A stretch of 64,000 nucleotides of DNA from positions 20,317,805-20,381,804 of the forward strand of contig OW203736.1 in assembly GCA_934045075.1 (NCBI GenBank), given 5' to 3'. Each line of letters starts with the position of its first letter. Positions within the stretch are counted from its first letter, which is position 1. Under the pieces are notes generated by a model. It did no database searches. It worked only from the letters and a program-made list of their open reading frames with translations, and was not told the origin of the DNA. This DNA is from Yponomeuta sedellus (taxonomy: Eukaryota; Arthropoda; Insecta; Lepidoptera; Yponomeutidae). A program made the translations under genes and the position numbers. Below are positions 1 through 9,120 of this stretch, piece by piece.

Positions 1-1066
1 ATTTCTTACATAAAAGAGACTTGATCTCATCCGTTAGCCATGGTGCCGGTAGATGTTTCATCTTTACAGCTCGAACAGGAGCGTGGACATCATACAGCTG
101 CATGAGAAGTGAATTGAACATTTCGACTTGCTCATCGACGGTCTCCCTACTCGTAACAAGTGACCAGTAAATTTTTGACGCATCGTCAAACAGCTTGCTG
201 CGATCCATGTCACCAAAGTTGCGTTGGAGAAGAATTCTCGGCTTCGCTTTTGGGGGACGAATTTTATATGATAGAAATAACAAATCGTGATATGAGAATG
301 CGTCGGCGGAGCATTGACCATGCAGAGCAACATGATTGGAAGATGACACTGCAATGAGATCGAGAAGGGACGGAGTACTATTCGGAAAATGGTGAGTGGC
401 ACTAAGAGGAGGGACGTACATGTTGCTCGAGCGAAAAAGGGAGGTCAAAGTCATTGATCGGGAGTCATTCTTAAGGAGGCATGTATTGAAGTCACCCATA
501 ATAATAGTATGACTATAAGATGGTGTAAGGTCTTCAAGCAGCTTCTCGAATGACTTAAAAAAGTTTACTTGAAGGGAGGGGCTATAATAAACGCCAAGTA
601 AAATTTTGGTGTGGGTTAACATAAGTTCAAGAAACAAATGTTCACCTGCATTGGAAAGAGGGGGCTGGGCTGAAATGCTGATAATGGAGTAGGGAATGTG
701 GGCCCGAAGATAAATTGCAACTCCACCACCACGACCGTTTACGCGGTCGTTTCTGATGAGTTGAAATCCTGGCAGGGAATAAGACGTAGAAGGTAGACAC
801 GGTTTGAGCCAGGACTCAGATACAAGAATGGCATGAATATTTTTACATTGAAAAGAGGCGAGCATGTCAGGAAAATGTGCCGGAATACTTTGTGCGTTAA
901 TATGGACAATATTGAAGTTTTTCTTAACTGAAGAGAAATGGGAGTCTAGTGTGTCAGCTAGCGAGGGTATACTATGAAAGCTATCGCTGCTGCTCAAACC
1001 ATCGGAGGAAGAAAAGGATTGGTAGAGATCACCCTCGTCACCGCTGTCAGACTGTTGCTGTTGCAT
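1..1066 (-). CDS. Non-LTR retrotransposon ORF2, N-terminal endonuclease part (partial)
   Basis: The frame is open for 355 codons from an ATG at 1066 and runs off the left edge without a stop. Residues 1-50 are a Ser/Asp-rich leader. Residues 52-262 read as an apurinic-type endonuclease (exonuclease III fold): HINAQS with the metal-binding Asn near 57, SESW with Glu84, RGGGVAIY near 112-119, GDFN with Asp192 and Asn194, LLDLI near 234, and SYHDLL with the catalytic His260/Asp261. After it comes a linker ending in PWLTDEIK, which normally precedes the reverse transcriptase domain. The enzyme nicks target DNA to prime reverse transcription. All endonuclease signature residues I looked for are present. 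The family looks CR1/Jockey-like, but the clade cannot be fixed without the RT domain, which lies outside the window. ORF1 lies upstream on the same strand (1451-2292). Confidence 0.88.
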   Translation of the reverse strand, partial: MQQQQSDSGDEGDLYQSFSSSDGLSSSDSFHSIPSLADTLDSHFSSVKKNFNIVHINAQSIPAHFPDMLASFQCKNIHAILVSESWLKPCLPSTSYSLPGFQLIRNDRVNGRGGGVAIYLRAHIPYSIISISAQPPLSNAGEHLFLELMLTHTKILLGVYYSPSLQVNFFKSFEKLLEDLTPSYSHTIIMGDFNTCLLKNDSRSMTLTSLFRSSNMYVPPLSATHHFPNSTPSLLDLIAVSSSNHVALHGQCSADAFSYHDLLFLSYKIRPPKAKPRILLQRNFGDMDRSKLFDDASKIYWSLVTSRETVDEQVEMFNSLLMQLYDVHAPVRAVKMKHLPAPWLTDEIKSLLCKK

Positions 1067-1450
1067 GTTAAAAAATAATAATAATAATATAAGATATACA
1101 ATAAACAATATTAAGAGGTAAAATAGATAATATACTAAAAGAAACTACTCAAATAATGCAGTGAACTTTCACCCGCCAGTACCAAGGAAAAGAACAATGT
1201 TGTCTAACAATGTTGTTGTTTTTCGTGAAACGGAACGCGTCCACAGGATAACAAGAACACGCCCGAATCTCACTTAAAAAGGAAAAAAAAAAATTACATT
1301 GAGTGACATTAGACATCGACAACAAAACGTAAACAACCAAAAAAATTAATTTTGAAGGTACAATTGAGTGAATCTAAGTAACGAAGAAGTGGCTAATTGA
1401 TCTTGACACGAAGCTGTGAAGATAAACAATGATTAAGCGACAGAAGTGTT

Positions 1451-2292
1451 TTAAGCCTTCTGCGAATTACAAGCCTTGGCAGCAGGTTTATTAGCCGCAA
1501 CCGGGGCACTGGAGATGTTGCTTAGCTCTGCTGTCGTCGTAATACGATGCCGCGACCCATCTGGAGCCGTGACATGAACGCAGCCGTCGCGGGTCCAGCA
1601 CTGCGACACCCCGAAACGCTGTCGCGCTGCCATGAAGGCGTCATGCCGCCTCTTTGTCAAAAACTCCGATAAAGTTACTCCAGAGCCCGGTTGGTGGGTA
1701 AAGTTGGGGGCGGCGGAGTAGGCGTTGGGGTGTATGCATGGGGATACTATAGAAGCCCTATTGGACGCAAAAAAGAAAAAAAAAATTTCATTTTTTAGGA
1801 CTTGGAATTTTTTTTGTAATTTTTTTAAAAATGTCCGGTTTTGGAGAACCAAGCTCGATCCCGTTCGGCAAGGTTCTTGAACTTAACAAGGATTGGCCTT
1901 TTTCGGTCCTTAGAGGAAGTACCCATGCGGTGACAGCGACTGATGCCAGCAATGTTGAAGTCTGGGATTCCCAGCTTATCCGCTACCAATCCTGCAACAA
2001 CCGCAGCAGTGTTCTCTTTGGTATCCTCTGCCATGCCATGCACCAAAAGAATCTTGCGCCGTCCTCGCATCTCTAGCTGGTCCGTCTCGCGTGCTATTGT
2101 CTCCACTTGCATCTGCAAGTTCTGCAAGGCCAGTTTTACAAATGTCTTGAATGAAGCGAACTCAGTGGTTAGACCTTTCACTGTGGGAGCAGCCGGGCTG
2201 GTTTTCTGCAACTGCTCCTCGAATACAGCCATCCGGGAGTTGAACAACTCAATCATGTCTGTCAGACTTTCTTTAATAGTCTTGGACTCCAT
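1451..2292 (-). pseudogene. LINE ORF1 (coiled coil plus RRM-like RNA-binding protein), interrupted
   Basis: The frame starting at 2292 gives 155 residues: a helical, probably coiled-coil N-terminus (about 1-75), then an RRM-like block with RRKILLVHGM near 78-87, CHRMG and RKRPILVKF, stopping at 1825. The rest of the same protein family resumes at about 1690 in another frame with GSGVTLSEFLTKRRHDAF, ARQRFGVSQCWTRDGCVHV and a stop at 1451. In relatives the segment WFSKT is followed almost directly by GSGVTLSEF. Here about 146 bp of A/T-rich sequence (1691-1836) separates them and breaks the frame. ORF1 proteins of this type bind the element RNA and act as chaperones in the ribonucleoprotein. 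The interruption should inactivate this copy in cis. Confidence 0.78.
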
Positions 2293-2818
2293 TGTGTAGA
2301 AGTAATAGTTACTTGCCCGAGTTGAGTGAAGTGTACAGTGGAGTGGTTTGAGGAGTGGTTGTCACTGTGGATAATAATTTCTGGCAGGTGCTTGCTCACT
2401 GTGAGTAATTATAACATATAAGTTTATGTAAAGTTACACTTTTACTACAGTAATTTGAAATAAATTTGGGAGCAAAAATTTTCGATGTTTATGTTCATTC
2501 ATTTTTATTTCTTATTATAAACTTTAAATTTAAAGCTAAGGGTCACCTGTACGGGTCAAGGCATCCTCCAAATAAGCCTAGCGGTCTCTATTTCTTTTTG
2601 CGCTCTCCTATGTTGAAAGAAAGAAAGAAAAACATTTAGACATTTATGTATTCTACCTGCGACGACCACAATCCTGTCTGATAGCAAAAATAAAGGTTCA
2701 TTGGCTGTTGACTGTATGGCAACATTCACGCTTGCCACTTGCCACGATAATGACAGACGAGTTATCTTGGATACAAAATGTACTGAAGAGACGGGATGAA
2801 GCTCACAACTGCACACGC
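2293..2818. other. No gene seen; possible LINE 5-prime UTR
   Basis: No coding frame or repeat head is recognised. The part next to 2292 may be the 5-prime UTR of the LINE; no boundary or target duplication is visible. Confidence 0.3.
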
Positions 2819-3692
2819 TGCGGTGGTAGCAGAACAGTAGAATGACGGCTTTTCAATCAGGAGGTCGTAGTTTCAAATCCCGGAATGTGCCAATGACTTA
2901 ATTTTCTAAGTTATGTACACTTGTGAAAATATAGCGGCATTACCGTTCGCTAACTTTGAAAGAAAACATTGTGAGGAAACCCTAGTGCCTGAAGTGTTAG
3001 GGTTGAACCACATCTGGCAGCACGGAATCGCCTTTTTCCGTCGCCCTTTCTCTTTCTGTCGCTTAGAACTGCCATTTGCTAGACCGAGACAGAAAGCATA
3101 ATGCGATAGCACGCGGCGAAATCCTCGAGGCGATCGGCATCACGGACAAAATGCAGTGGTCGGCAGGGAGACTCCGGAACGCTGAAACGCGCGATAGCAT
3201 GCTAACGCATCCTTTCACCGCCGATCACTTGCTATCGCATGCTGTCTCACTCTATCGTAGAATGGCGCACTAGGCCGCTCGTCAGCTCAGTGCAGCCTGT
3301 TCATTCATGCCGTACGGATGGAAATAACAATGACTGACGAAAATTTGATAGTTTTAGTGCAGAAATATCCTTGTCTCTATGACATGGAGTCGGCGGAATA
3401 CGACCAACACCGTAAAGAGAATGCTCGCGCTTGAAACTAAACTGATCATGAAAGGACGCGGCAGTATGCCACCCCATGCTGCAGCATGCTGACGCGTGCG
3501 ATCGCCTTTTTTGTATGCGGAATGCGACAGCGCGCGTTCACATGCGGCAGCATACTGCAGCACGTGGTAGCACAGGAGGAACAAAGGCGATTCCGTGCTG
3601 CCAGGTGAGGTCCAACCCTTAAAATACCTCAGCGCTTTTACGGAAAATGGTTCAACTATGAGGGTAAGGGCGGAAATTTCAGGTCTAGCTTA
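2819..3692 (+). mobile_element. SINE-1 copy split by a MITE
   Basis: The left part (2819-2999) holds the tRNA-like head CGGTGGTAG, a B-box-like region (GTTTCAAATCCC) and the body with TAAGTTATGTACACTTGTGA and GTGAGGAAACCCTAGTG. The right part (3619-3692) continues with ATACCTCAGCGCTTT, GGCGGAAATTTCAGGTCTA. Intact relatives are at 35278-35536 and 54857-55117, where these two parts are contiguous. The 622 bp in between are the MITE plus its target duplication. Confidence 0.85.
3000..3618. mobile_element. MITE with about 35-bp TIRs and TTA target duplication (PIF/Harbinger-like)
   Basis: The 619-bp element starts GGGTTGAACC and ends GGTCCAACCC. The terminal inverted repeats extend about 35 bp and contain CTGGCAGCACGGAATCGCC at both ends. 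It is flanked by TTA at 2997-2999 and 3619-3621, and removing it restores the SINE-1 sequence. A 3-bp TTA/TAA duplication and GG-initial TIRs fit PIF/Harbinger. No transposase frame is present, so it is non-autonomous. The interior has repeated GCATGCT/GCGATAGC-type words. Confidence 0.82.
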
Positions 3693-4535
3693 CCAATTAT
3701 AAAAATTAACAAAAGTACCAAAAATTACTTTGTAGTTGTTTAATGTTCATTTCTCTTTGACATTCGGGATTGTATAAGGAAACGAAGTGTAGATAATGCA
3801 ATTGGTTTATTTTCCTTTTTACATAATTTTGCACCGAAATAAAAGGTTAGAAGCTATGTTGCAGTTGTTTCCACCATGTGAAGTGTATTATAATTATAGT
3901 CGTTTTATACATACGCTTTTTTATACAAGAAGAAGAATGAAACAAGACAAAAAGGGTCAGTCTTATGTTTGGGAAGATTTTAAGTAAACAAGTAATATAC
4001 AAAATTGGGAAGACACTTACAAATAGGTACGACTTAAAAAGGAACACTAAAGGTGTATTCCTCGCGAGCACCCACAATGGTTCTATAATATAAAGACAGA
4101 CATTCATGTCAAAACGACCTTGAATATACTATAACATAATCCCGCAATTACTTGAAAATGTTTACGTAAATTTTCGACTAGGGAACCGATTCTTGCCCAT
4201 ACGAATTGAAAGAGTAGACGCAAAATACGATTAGAAGGTTTAGACATTTTTCGCACAAAAATAAGATAAAATAACTCAACAGAGTCATTGAACATTTACT
4301 TTCTCATTCGAATTCAAACTAGCATGGCGTTCAGAGCACAGATTTTGGCTGTGTCTCGACTTTTTATGTAGAATTCCAACTCATAAGCCTTAGAGTCGTA
4401 TACGAATTATTTGCTAATGAAGTGAGAATTTGGCTCCCAGGTTACGTTTTGATTTGCAAAGCTTTATCATGATGTGTAAAGACGGGACCCGTGTCGTACG
4501 TAGATCATCTGACGTCTAAATCAGAGCAAAACCTC
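3693..4535. other. No gene or recognised repeat
   Basis: A/T-rich sequence. Short open frames here have no recognisable domain and look fortuitous. Confidence 0.4.
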
Positions 4536-4826
4536 CAAAATGCATAGTTGTACAATAGAGTCATATTAGTCCGGTAATGGTCGTTTCGTTCACACTTAGG
4601 TAGTCTGGTAATGAATCGCATAGCAACGGTATAACACGTGATACATAACACGGCGCCTCGCGCGATTCAATCTTCTTCGCGCGAGATGCCTGTTTCATTT
4701 GCGCGGGTTATACCCCTGGAATGACATTGTACTGTTGCTTTGGACACTACTAAATTGAGGCAAATAACAACCAATGTCGTGCTTACATCATTCTATTGAA
4801 TAACTATGTAAGTGTTAGACTCTAGG
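4536..4826. repeat. Dispersed repeat, second copy at 45600-46290
   Basis: Begins near AAAATGCATAGTTG and runs through CATATTAGTCCGGTAATGGTCG to CTATTGAATAACTATGTAAG. The same order of words occurs at 45600-45635 plus 46021-46290, where a LINE end interrupts it. No TIR or tRNA head is evident, so the class is unknown. Confidence 0.65.
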
Positions 4827-5038
4827 GCCTGGTCAGACGCTTCCACAAAAATTCAATTAAAGAAATCGAAAAATAAGTTGAAACTGTCTAATGCATAGAA
4901 ATTTTTAGTCTGTTTTGTATTGAGACCTTAAATTGGCAACAGCTCTACGTTACGCTTTGAGCGATGGCATTGAATTCTACTTTTTATTTACTGTAAGTTC
5001 CTGGTTTTGTACTGCCAATCAAAAAGCGGTTATGGATG

Positions 5039-5100
5039 GATTAGGCAAACTCAGCTACAACTTAAGTTATGATTTAAGTTATAGCTGAGTTTGCCTAATC
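5039..5100. repeat. Near-perfect hairpin, 27-bp arms
   Basis: Left arm 5039-5065 begins GATTAGGCAAACTCAGCTAC; right arm 5074-5100 is its reverse complement with one mismatch; the loop is 8 nt. It may be a MITE reduced to its termini. It lies about 960 bp downstream of the stop codon of the kekkon-like gene. Confidence 0.7.
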
Positions 5101-6062
5101 AGACCTGACTGAAAAAATATCCATTCCAAAGTAGGTAAAACGCTTCTACTGTTTTTTTTTTTTCAAAAGTTATCAGAGAAAACTTTAGTGCCAAAGGACT
5201 TAAGGCCGTAACGCTGTGGTCCGAATATAGGAAACCCTTATTAGCAGAACCGCAACAGAATAAGTTAACCAACGATCATTATCTGACTGACCAAAATTAT
5301 GTAAATTTTACAGCACATTCCTTCCGTTAGATGTATTCTTTTATATTTTTTTAGGATTTTAGCCTTTTAGTTTTGTATTGCAGGTTACAAACCCTTAGGT
5401 AACCATCTGTAAATAACTAAGAACTTAAAAAAATGGACCACCAAGGATATAAAATCCTGCAGCAAAAAACAAGTTGACTCCAAAATGGGATTTGCCAAAG
5501 ACAAAGAGGAAGAGAATTAACTATATCTATTACGGATTGCCATCCACCCAGAATAACAAAAGGAGTCACAATTTATGAAGATGCCTCACAAATATTAAGT
5601 TACAGTATTTATTGGTAGATAATGCTCCAAAACATTTATCGCAACGACACTGAAACTTGCCAAGCTCGTTTCAGATTAAGAATTGGCAGAAAATGCTCGC
5701 GAGTGAATACGCCCAATAAAAGGTAAAACATGACTTTTAAACACTAACTTTACATCTCACTTCATATCCCATAGTAGGTACGATTAACAACTTTTAAAAG
5801 TAACTTCCTCCTTTTAACCCTAAAATACTTTTGTAAACTTCTTGATAACAACCTTACGTATTTCCTCTCTTTTATAATAATAATCATTACAATGTCTCGG
5901 AGACATCTTAGAATTTACACTTGAAAATTTAAGTCTATCTATTTACAAACTATAACCTAGTTTACATCTAAAACGAAAACCAGGAAACTGTCTAATTGAC
6001 TCCGAACAAGCTTTGATGCTAGATCAACTAAGAGTTGACGGATCCAGCACCAAGGGCCTAGG
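5101..6062. other. Region downstream of the kekkon-like gene (probable 3-prime UTR in part)
   Basis: A/T rich, no frame of note. On the gene strand this is the expected position of the 3-prime UTR. A canonical AATAAA on the minus strand lies at 5608-5613, about 450 nt past the stop; whether it is used cannot be seen. Confidence 0.4.
5608..5613 (-). terminator. Candidate polyadenylation signal AATAAA
   Basis: First clean AATAAA on the minus strand downstream of the stop at 6063. Such hexamers are frequent in A/T-rich DNA, so this is only a candidate. Confidence 0.25.
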
Positions 6063-7811
6063 CTAAAGCGAAACAAACTCAGGTGGCGGTGGGGGGAGAG
6101 TTAGCACTGGAGTTTCTGTGTTATTGTGCTCTGGACCAGCTCCTGGCAACGACCAGGTGGATGAACTCCCTGCTGCAGTGATCCTTGGTCCCATATTATC
6201 ATACGCCGTTGGAGCGCAACAGGTCCGATTCCTTCGAGGTAACGTCGCACCTCCACTCAATAAATCGGGATACTTTCCCGGCTCCCCTGGCCTACCTGCC
6301 ACTTGGACCGATATGAAAATATTCCCGTAGGGTACAGGAACTGCGAACTCAGCTGGTGGCGGCGGAAAGGCTCCTGGGGTACCTTCAATGGTTATATGAA
6401 CTGGATCAAAGCCGCAAGTTCTTGGTCCGTCGTCGCTTGACCGCTCCGTGAGTTCAAAATCGCAGGGTGAAGCCATGTCTGCTATAGAGCGATCGCAACT
6501 AACAACTACTGAAGCGTCCAGTAGTCTTTTCTCCTGGTCCGTGAAGCTTCTACTAGGTGGAACTGTTCGTCGTCTCATATGCCAGCAAGCTACGGCTCCT
6601 AAGAAGCCAAGAGTAGCTAAAACGCCTAATGCACCAAACACTACTCCCAAAAGCTGCGGTATACCAGGGTCTGTTCTCGCCGTGGCTGTTTGGTATCGCG
6701 GTAAGACCAAGCTTATGATAGCGCGGGCTTCACCTGCCAGGCTCTTGGCTACACACGTCCATTCACCAGCTGCACTTGATGTTACGTTCAGTAGTGTTAC
6801 GTTAACCCATCTAACACTTCCCGGGACTTTGTCTTCTGAGTCATCCACCTCGCTTTCAGTTTCTTCCATGTCACAATCTACTGTGCTATTGTGAACGTCG
6901 ATTCCGTCGTAAAGCCAAGTGACTTGAGGTTTTGGTACCCCATGAATCCAGCAACCAAAGCTCGCCGGCATTCCGACTTCTGCACGAACCACCAGAGTAC
7001 TAGAACGCACTTCTGGTGCGCAAACCATACTGTCGCTTGGAACGTTTCTCCACTTATTTCCTGATTGAGTCGAAGGTTCGACGCAGAGTAACTCTTCGGT
7101 GCCTAACTTGCTTTCTAAGAACCAATCTTTGAACTCTCGCAAGCGACAGTCGCACTTCCAGGGATTACCAGAGAGAGAAACGGTTTTTAAAGCAGGTAAA
7201 GCAAAAGTAATCAAGCGTAAGAAAGTTAACTGGTTCCGCCGTAAGTCTATCGTCTCCAGCGCTTTTAGGTTTCTCAGCGCATTATTCTGTATCGATCTTA
7301 GCCTACACCCATCTAAATGCAACATCCGCAAATGAGGTAAAGGTGGGAACTGGTCAGCAACCAGCGTCGTCAACGGATTATTACTTAAGACTACAAGACG
7401 AAGCCTCTCGTTGCCTCTAAATATATCTCTTGGAAGAACTGCCAAGTCGTTGTCACCCAAATCCACCTCTATTAGTATCCGCAACTCCAAAAACGCATCT
7501 GGATGCAGGGACCTTAACTTTGTCGCTCTTAGATTGATCCTTTGCAAGTTTGGTAATCCGATACTGGAGAAAACTTCCTGAGGCAGGTTTCTTAGCGGGT
7601 TGTTGTGGAGGTCCAAGACCTGGATGTCACTGGACAGGGCAGGAGGTCGTCGGAGGTCAGCTGAAGCACAGGTGGCGGTTTTCTTCCCGGAAGACCACTT
7701 GCAGCGGCAGGCGGGGATCTGGGCGCAGTCCAGCCAGTCGCTGGAGGTCTCCGTGATGCAGGTGCTCAGTATCACGATCCAGCAGCAATGCAAGACCGCA
7801 CGCATGCTCAT
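6063..7811 (-). CDS. Kekkon-like LRR and Ig single-pass membrane protein, 582 aa
   Basis: The only convincing host gene. Residues 1-24 form a signal peptide (hydrophobic AVLHCCWIVILSTC). An LRRNT cap has Cys29, 35, 37 and 48. About six LRRs span 62-213 with LxxLxLxxNxL spacing (VLDLHNNPLRNLP, LVVLSNNPLTTL). The LRRCT cap has NPWKCDC at 216-222 and Cys243/264. One Ig domain covers about 266-370 with Cys287 and Cys353 (GEWTC) and Trp299. A transmembrane helix spans about 386-411, followed by the basic stop-transfer HMRRR. The 171-residue cytoplasmic tail is Pro-rich and carries two related motifs, FPPPPAEF (482-489) and PPPPPEF (573-579), the second almost at the C-terminus (EFVSL). LRR-LRRCT-single Ig-TM is the kekkon (LIG) layout; Drosophila Kek1 binds and restrains EGFR and others act in BMP or neural signalling. 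Which paralogue this is I cannot say. Coding sequence is uninterrupted. The ATG at 7811 is chosen because it gives a good signal peptide; another Met follows at residue 3. Confidence 0.9.
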   Translation of the reverse strand: MSMRAVLHCCWIVILSTCITETSSDWLDCAQIPACRCKWSSGKKTATCASADLRRPPALSSDIQVLDLHNNPLRNLPQEVFSSIGLPNLQRINLRATKLRSLHPDAFLELRILIEVDLGDNDLAVLPRDIFRGNERLRLVVLSNNPLTTLVADQFPPLPHLRMLHLDGCRLRSIQNNALRNLKALETIDLRRNQLTFLRLITFALPALKTVSLSGNPWKCDCRLREFKDWFLESKLGTEELLCVEPSTQSGNKWRNVPSDSMVCAPEVRSSTLVVRAEVGMPASFGCWIHGVPKPQVTWLYDGIDVHNSTVDCDMEETESEVDDSEDKVPGSVRWVNVTLLNVTSSAAGEWTCVAKSLAGEARAIISLVLPRYQTATARTDPGIPQLLGVVFGALGVLATLGFLGAVACWHMRRRTVPPSRSFTDQEKRLLDASVVVSCDRSIADMASPCDFELTERSSDDGPRTCGFDPVHITIEGTPGAFPPPPAEFAVPVPYGNIFISVQVAGRPGEPGKYPDLLSGGATLPRRNRTCCAPTAYDNMGPRITAAGSSSTWSLPGAGPEHNNTETPVLTLPPPPPEFVSL

Positions 7812-7816
7812 CTCAT
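7808..7816 (-). promoter_or_regulatory. Minimal upstream ORF (ATG AGA TGA) overlapping the start codon
   Basis: On the gene strand an ATG at 7816-7814 is followed by AGA and TGA; the TGA (7810-7808) overlaps the main ATG (7811-7809). If the transcript includes this leader, scanning ribosomes meet a two-codon uORF whose stop sits on the main start, a layout that can lower or reinitiate translation. Inference only. Confidence 0.45.
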
Positions 7817-7842
7817 CGCGGATCGGCTGGCTCAGCGGTGCG

Positions 7843-7864
7843 CCTGCAACAAGGGAAACGAAAG
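7843..7864 (-). promoter_or_regulatory. Candidate 3-prime splice acceptor upstream of the kekkon-like start
   Basis: Read on the minus strand, a pyrimidine tract (TTTCGTTTCCCTTGTTGCAG) ends in AG at 7844, 32 nt before the start codon. The open frame does not continue upstream with an ATG, so an upstream non-coding exon is likely. The donor exon is not identified. Confidence 0.55.
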
Positions 7865-8068
7865 TTTAGAAATTATAGTGAAGGGAACGGGATTCTTAGC
7901 ACGATTATTATTTTATTTGAGTTCTCGGTATTTCGATACCATTTTAGGCGTTAAAGGGGATAAGCAATCTAAAGATTTTGAAGATAAAAAACCACTGTAT
8001 AAAAAAGTTATGACAAGTAAACAGTAGTTTAGCTGGAGGAGAACAAGAATGAGAGGACCTCATTAGGA

Positions 8069-8205
8069 TTTTTTAGCATATAAATAGGCTTTTAAAATTG
8101 TCCTTAGCACGGGTTCTTCTTCTTATTCTTCAGGCTATATTAGTCCACTGCTGGACATTAACACTGGACAGCACGGGTCAGTGCATTAAAAAAAGAATAT
8201 AATCA
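8069..8205 (+). mobile_element. SINE-2 3-prime part with an RTE tail inserted
   Basis: Degenerate TTTTTAGC..TAAATAGGCTTTTAAAATTG and TCCTTAGCACGGGT are followed after an insertion by AGCACGGGTCAGTGCATTAAA and an A-rich tail. The inserted 8115-8169 is the reverse of an RTE end (TTCTTCTTCTTATTCTTCAG, then AGTCCACTGCTGGACAT), flanked by AGCACGGGT at 8106-8114 and 8170-8178. Confidence 0.75.
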
Positions 8206-8228
8206 TGTTTTATGATATGTTTATTTTA

Positions 8229-8315
8229 TAGTGGTGGAGTACGGCCTAACCTTCCTGCGATGCAGGAAGAGGCCCGTGCCACAGCAGTGGAGACATACAA
8301 GGGTTGGTATCAATA
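8229..8315 (+). mobile_element. SINE-3, 3-prime fragment
   Basis: Contains GGTGGAGTACGGCCTAACC, TTCCTGCGATGCAGGAAGAG and the terminal GACATACAAGGGTTG words shared with full copies such as 55564-55925. Confidence 0.75.
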
Positions 8316-8475
8316 ATGATCATTATGTACGCTAGTCATAAGCTTTGTTACCTTGCTATGATAGCCAAAAAGGCGTAAGAAGCACAGAAAAGCAGCCACT
8401 GTCAGTCATTGTACAAATAAAAATACGACGTCAGCTAGAAGCTGGAACTTCTTTCATATTGGAACTTATGTTATA

Positions 8476-8760
8476 TTTTTGAACTAAAACTTTCGTAACC
8501 ACAACACAATTGTAGACTTTTAGTCCAGATCTATTTACGGGTGTTGTTAAGTCGTCGGGTTAACCTGGTCGGCCTCTTCCGATATAACAACACCTGTAAG
8601 TAGATCTGGGCATTACTCCCCAATGATGGCACAATCTTGTGCTATGGCACTCATTAGGGGAGGGCTATGTCCAGCAGTGGACTAATATAGCCTGAAGAAG
8701 AAAAAGTAGATCCGGACTAAAAGTCTACAATATGTTTTGCTTACGAAAGTATTAATTTTT
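8476..8760. mobile_element. Fold-back element with an RTE tail nested in its right arm
   Basis: The left arm (about 8484-8546) reads CTAAAACTTTCGTAACCACA to TTTACGGGTGTTGTT. The right arm is its complement but is split: 8588-8609 and 8706-8752. The break holds 8610-8705, an RTE 3-prime end (AGGGCTATGTCCAGCAGTGG, GAAGAAGAAAAA) flanked by GTAGATCTGG (8600-8609) and GTAGATCCGG (8706-8715). A half copy of the family is at 26886-26959. Confidence 0.72.
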
Positions 8761-8810
8761 ATTTCAAGTAATAAAGAAATTAAAACCGTATTCAATCAGC
8801 TTAACTCTAA

Positions 8811-9065
8811 CCCCCTTATTCATAATAGTCTGTTAACTTTAAGCAATGCTTATTCTCACTAGAGCTATTATTACTACTATTGGTAGAGCGCTGGTACGGA
8901 TAGCCAGAGGTTGCGGGTTCGAATCCCGGCATGGGTGAAATTTTTAGCCTCTAAATAGGTTTTTAAATATTCTCACTCTGTCCTCTTCTATTGACCTAAG
9001 TCAGAATGAAAGAAAACACTGTTTAGCAGCTGTTTTAAGCTAGCGGACTATTATGAATAAGGGGG
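8811..9065. mobile_element. MITE (TAA target duplication) carrying a SINE-2 insertion
   Basis: TIRs begin CCCCCTTATTCATAATAG and extend about 22 bp; TAA flanks at 8808-8810 and 9066-9068 fit a PIF/Harbinger-type MITE. Its interior is interrupted by the SINE-2 copy at 8861-8967. Confidence 0.78.
8861..8967 (-). mobile_element. SINE-2, inverted segment only
   Basis: Flanked by TATTCTCACT at 8851-8860 and 8968-8977. The right end is ATAGGTTTTTAAA, the common SINE-2 breakpoint; the tRNA-like core (GGTAGAGCGCTGG, GGTTCGAATCCC) lies inside. The left end is a short T/A-rich stretch that reads as an A-rich tail on the other strand. Confidence 0.75.
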
Positions 9066-9120
9066 TAAGATTGTAATTTTTCATTATCCTTCCGTGTAGA
9101 TGAGCCTCGAAATACTCGTA

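Larger units (their letters stand above)
1..2292 (-). mobile_element. Non-LTR (LINE) retrotransposon, 5-prime portion, CR1/Jockey-like
   Basis: Two reading frames in the order ORF1 (1451-2292) then ORF2 (1-1066), both on the minus strand and about 385 bp apart, form a standard two-ORF LINE layout. The intervening 1067-1450 has no long frame and is A/T rich. The 5-prime boundary is not visible; 2293 onward may still be 5-prime UTR. Having both the ORF1 start and the endonuclease means this copy is not heavily 5-prime truncated, which is unusual for LINEs, but ORF1 is disrupted. Confidence 0.8.

Noticed and set aside
64..402. 112-codon minus frame and a 65-codon plus frame
   Set aside because: Shadows of the LINE endonuclease frame, which is open through the window edge.
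6448..6894. 148-codon plus-strand frame
   Set aside because: Antisense shadow of the kekkon-like gene.
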